A DNA stretch of 64,000 nt, taken from Edolisoma coerulescens (lineage: Eukaryota > Chordata > Aves > Passeriformes > Campephagidae). Positions 60,826 through 64,000 of the stretch are shown piece after piece (positions within the stretch are counted from its first letter, which is position 1; the number at the start of each line of letters is the position of its first letter). The translations under genes and the position numbers were made by a program. The notes under the pieces were generated by a model. The model was given only the letters and a program-made list of their open reading frames with translations, did no database searches and was not told where the DNA came from. The stretch is from the NCBI GenBank assembly GCA_013397115.1, contig VWZW01002447.1, forward strand, positions 124,001 to 188,000, given 5' to 3'.

Positions 60826-61101
60826 GTAGGTACAATTTTTTTAAAATTTATTTTATTTTTGTACAGAGTGCACTCATTCTCTGGATCCAAACACTCTCAT
60901 AAATAATGGATATTAACAGTGTCTCCACCAGCCTGAAGGACACCAGGGAAATAGTTCAGATTCTATAAATATCAGCCTCCAAGTACAGGATGTCTAGTTC
61001 ACAGATTTGTGTCCCAGCAAGATGGACATGATGTAACAGGCAACACAAATGGTGATATCATTACATAATAACATACGTGATGATACCATACACATCTATC
61101 T

Positions 61102-61143
61102 GAGATATTGTTACCTGCTGACTTCAGCAGGTAACAATATCTC
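61102..61143. repeat. Perfect hairpin, 19-bp stem and 4-base loop
   Basis: GAGATATTGTTACCTGCTG (61102-61120) is followed by ACTT and its exact reverse complement (61125-61143). A and T at the loop ends could extend the stem to 20. It lies in unique sequence with no gene nearby. Confidence 0.95.
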
Positions 61144-64000
61144 TTGTCCACCTTGAATTTTACCATATTTCAGAGAAAACAAAATTTGATGGGTGTGAAA
61201 ATAATTTTGTGACTTTTAAGAAGATAATTTACCCTCTACTCCTATTTATTAAATAAGATCAGAGGAGTTAATCATCTTTTTTCAGTACTTCTCAGCAGCA
61301 CAGACAATTTAATTTTAATTTAATTTTAAAGGATTATATTTTCATTTTAATATTCAGCAATCAAATTTCCTTCAATGAAATAATAAAAGAAATTTCTAGA
61401 AGCATCCCCTGGTGTGCTGAGAATTGAGGAGGTGAATTGGTCCAATTTTTGTATGCTTTAAAGTGTTCTTTCAGAAATACCTTAGTAAGAAAGAAATATA
61501 TTATTACTCAGATTTCTTCTGCTTTTATTTTTAGAGAAATTATAGCAGGGATTTTCTGAAAGCTTTGTTATTTTATTTTTTGTCAAGTCTTTCCATTGAT
61601 TATTTTCGGAGAAACAGGATTGTTAGAGAAATGTATCTAAAGTAGAAAGTTGCACAGGATAAAAAACCCATGCATTTTTAAAGAGTACAAATAAGAAGAT
61701 CACATTATATATACTAGAAATGAGTTTTAAGAAAAAAATTTTGGGAGAAGGTGCCTATTATAGGCTCCTTTATTTTTTTTTTCTGGAAATAGTTATAAAG
61801 ATTTTGATGACTGACCATACTGAAGATTTTCTTATTTTCTAAATTTTTCTTTTAACCTTAAATGAATTACAGACATGCAAATTCATATTCCCTCATTGGA
61901 ACGGCATTGTTGTTTGGGATGATGAAGGGATACATAGAATAAGTATTAAGCATTCATTCACAGTAACCAGATTAGACCAGAGTGATGCACAAAACTACTT
62001 GTAAACTTGCTTTTAGGTTTATATACATAGTACAGAGAGCAGGGTTTGTGAAACAACATGTATGGTACTTTGGGAAGAGCAGAAGGAAGAAGAGAAAGAT
62101 AAAGGGGTACTGGCTCCTGGCACAGAAGAAAACTATGAGGAATGTAAGAGTGGTGTGAGGAGCAGGAGGTGACTGTGTGTGCTGGCTCAATATCTGAGAA
62201 TCACTGAGGTAGAAGAGGATCCTCTGAGGCTTTAGAGCCATTGACTCAAGTGGGAGTTGTAGGGCAACATGAACAGTCTTGGCAATGCACTTTCAAGATG
62301 TGTCTCAAGTGTAAGGAAAAAGAGCAGCAGCTGGGCAGCTGAAGAACAGATCCTTGAGATATAAAGCTACAGAGAGTTCAGACCAGCTTGCCTTTTGCAT
62401 TGTATTTTCTTTTTTTAAGGTCATGTGTATTTCTTACCATTTACTAATTTAAATAATAGGCACAATGTAGGTTTAGAAAAGAACACACTAAATAACTTTT
62501 TCAAAAGAGAAGCTATATGAACAAGATCATCCAAAAAAGATCTCCAAAACATGTAAAAGTGGTAGCAGTTTCCCAATAAAAGGGGATCAAAGAGTCAAGA
62601 TCTTAAATTAAGGTTGTAATAGAGAGTTTCCAGTCTCAAACATGTAGATTGAGACTGAGGACTAAGGTGTATAGACTGAGTGACTGTGAGTTGTGTGCTG
62701 TTTGTGAAGGCAACTCACCTTAAGAGTTATGTGTATGGGGCACTTGGCATCTAGGAGAAAAGCTATTAGTCACAGTATGTATGGTATCAGTATAGGAGAG
62801 ATATTCTGGAGTTTTATCTCAGGATAAGAGAGACCTTCATAATTTGAAATACTATGAGAGGTGTAGGATGTATAGAGATCTGGAATCTTACGCATGGAAG
62901 AGATAATCATGCAAGGTGTAAAGATTCAAGCATGTCAGAAACTCTTGAACTCTGTTGAAAGAAGATTTGATCTGAAAGGAAAGGTTACACCTTAATTCTA
63001 ATGGAACCAGACTGTTATAACACAAAATTAAAAAGGTCATGGAAAAGTGCTGCTTGAGAAAAATTGTCAGGCACAGAAAAACATCTGGTTTGAGTCGACA
63101 GGGCCAAAGCATCTATGACTGACATTTAACGTGTTTCTGAAAACGCCATTAGGGAAAAAACTCACCCAAACCACAAACAAACCAATAAATAAAACAAGCA
63201 AGACTCCTAAATGCCAGCTGACTGGGACATGCACTATTGAGTCAGCAGGCTAAAGTAACACTTACTAGTGCTAAACAACATGAATTCTGGCATCCTAAAA
63301 ATAAAATGGGACACTACAGTGCTTGGCATCAATTACCCTGATAAAATAGGCATGCCATAGACCTGAGTGAAGGAGAGTAATTAGTAGGATATGGCTAGCA
63401 CCTGTGTGGGAACTGTGAAGTAGCACATACTGGGAGTAGCACTACATTTGAAGGATTTCATAAAACATTGTAGCAGAAAAATGGTCTTGCAAAAGAGAAA
63501 ACCCTACTGTAATATTAAAAATGTAATAGTAAGACTAACACTGGTCATTGCTCAAGACAAAAATCCAGAAACAATTGACCAGTTGAAAATTTGGGGTATT
63601 CTTAGTGGCAGACATTTGTCCACGAAAGACAGGAATGATGACACGTCAAGATGGGATATAGAAATAAAATTTGGGATTTAATGACTGACTACTATCAAAT
63701 ACACCATCCTCATTTTTATTTGGATTAAATGCATGGAGGCTAATTTGAGAAAATTATGAGGGCAAACTGCTTAATACACTATAATTTAATAATTAATAGT
63801 TTAATAATTTATAATTTAACACTATAGTAGAGAGAGTAGGTCAAACAAATCCAGCACACAAACATTCACTTTTAAGAAAGAGATCTGCATTTGAGTTATC
63901 CAAAACCAAACAAAACAGACTATAAAAGCACCACTAAGAAGCAGTGTAAAAGGTAGAGACTACTACAAATAAATCGTCTTTTAGAAGCCCAAATAAATGT

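Larger units (their letters stand above)
55561..64000. other. AT-rich single-copy region, no gene seen
   Basis: No recognised exon or mobile element in this 8.4-kb tail. It contains hairpins at 57650-57673 and 61102-61143, a poly-T run near 58628-58645, T/G tracts at 60195-60235 and 60725-60825 (the latter with GCTTTT units), and AT-rich simple sequence at 61308-61330 and 63780-63825. Confidence 0.55.

Overview
The window looks like bird nuclear DNA. It is AT-rich and has no confident host exon, tRNA, rRNA or CRISPR array. The avian assignment rests on many CR1 non-LTR retrotransposon fragments with typical avian 3' ends (ATTCTATG-type tails and the conserved blocks just upstream), and on LTR/retroviral remnants with avian-type sequence. 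I could not place the window in a named gene. It reads as intergenic or long-intron sequence. No gene set works together here: almost all recognisable content is dead mobile-element sequence.

Layout. 1-6.9 kb: AT-rich single-copy sequence with strand-asymmetric A/C or T/G low-complexity tracts, two of which have G-quadruplex potential. 6.9-8.2 kb: a CR1 3' fragment, then a long near-perfect inverted repeat of LTR-like, GC-rich sequence around an assembly gap. 8.2-15.2 kb: unique. 15.2-18.2 kb: a GC-richer segment, then a long minus-strand CR1 covering endonuclease and reverse-transcriptase remnants. 18.2-27.5 kb: unique.

27.5-33.5 kb: a broken minus-strand endogenous retrovirus. It has one LTR (32894-33472), a decayed tRNA-Lys-like primer binding site, a leader, and RT, RNase H and integrase remnants. 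It is chopped into directly repeated blocks, and each junction carries a single N. 35.05-36.26 kb: a CR1 3' end with the same single-N duplication signature. 37.0-39.2 kb: a GC-rich block and a plus-strand CR1. Further CR1 pieces lie at 41.3, 43.8, 46.9, 50.9-52.5 and 55.4 kb, and an LTR-like fragment lies at 52.6-53.2 kb. 55.6-64 kb is unique AT-rich sequence with a striking perfect hairpin near 61.1 kb.

The most notable signals are the inverted LTR pair with near-matching 5-bp flanks, the single-N repeat junctions in the retrovirus (probably false duplications), a divergent patch inside otherwise identical copies, and two perfect short-loop hairpins (17-bp and 19-bp stems). I found no convincing new biological system.
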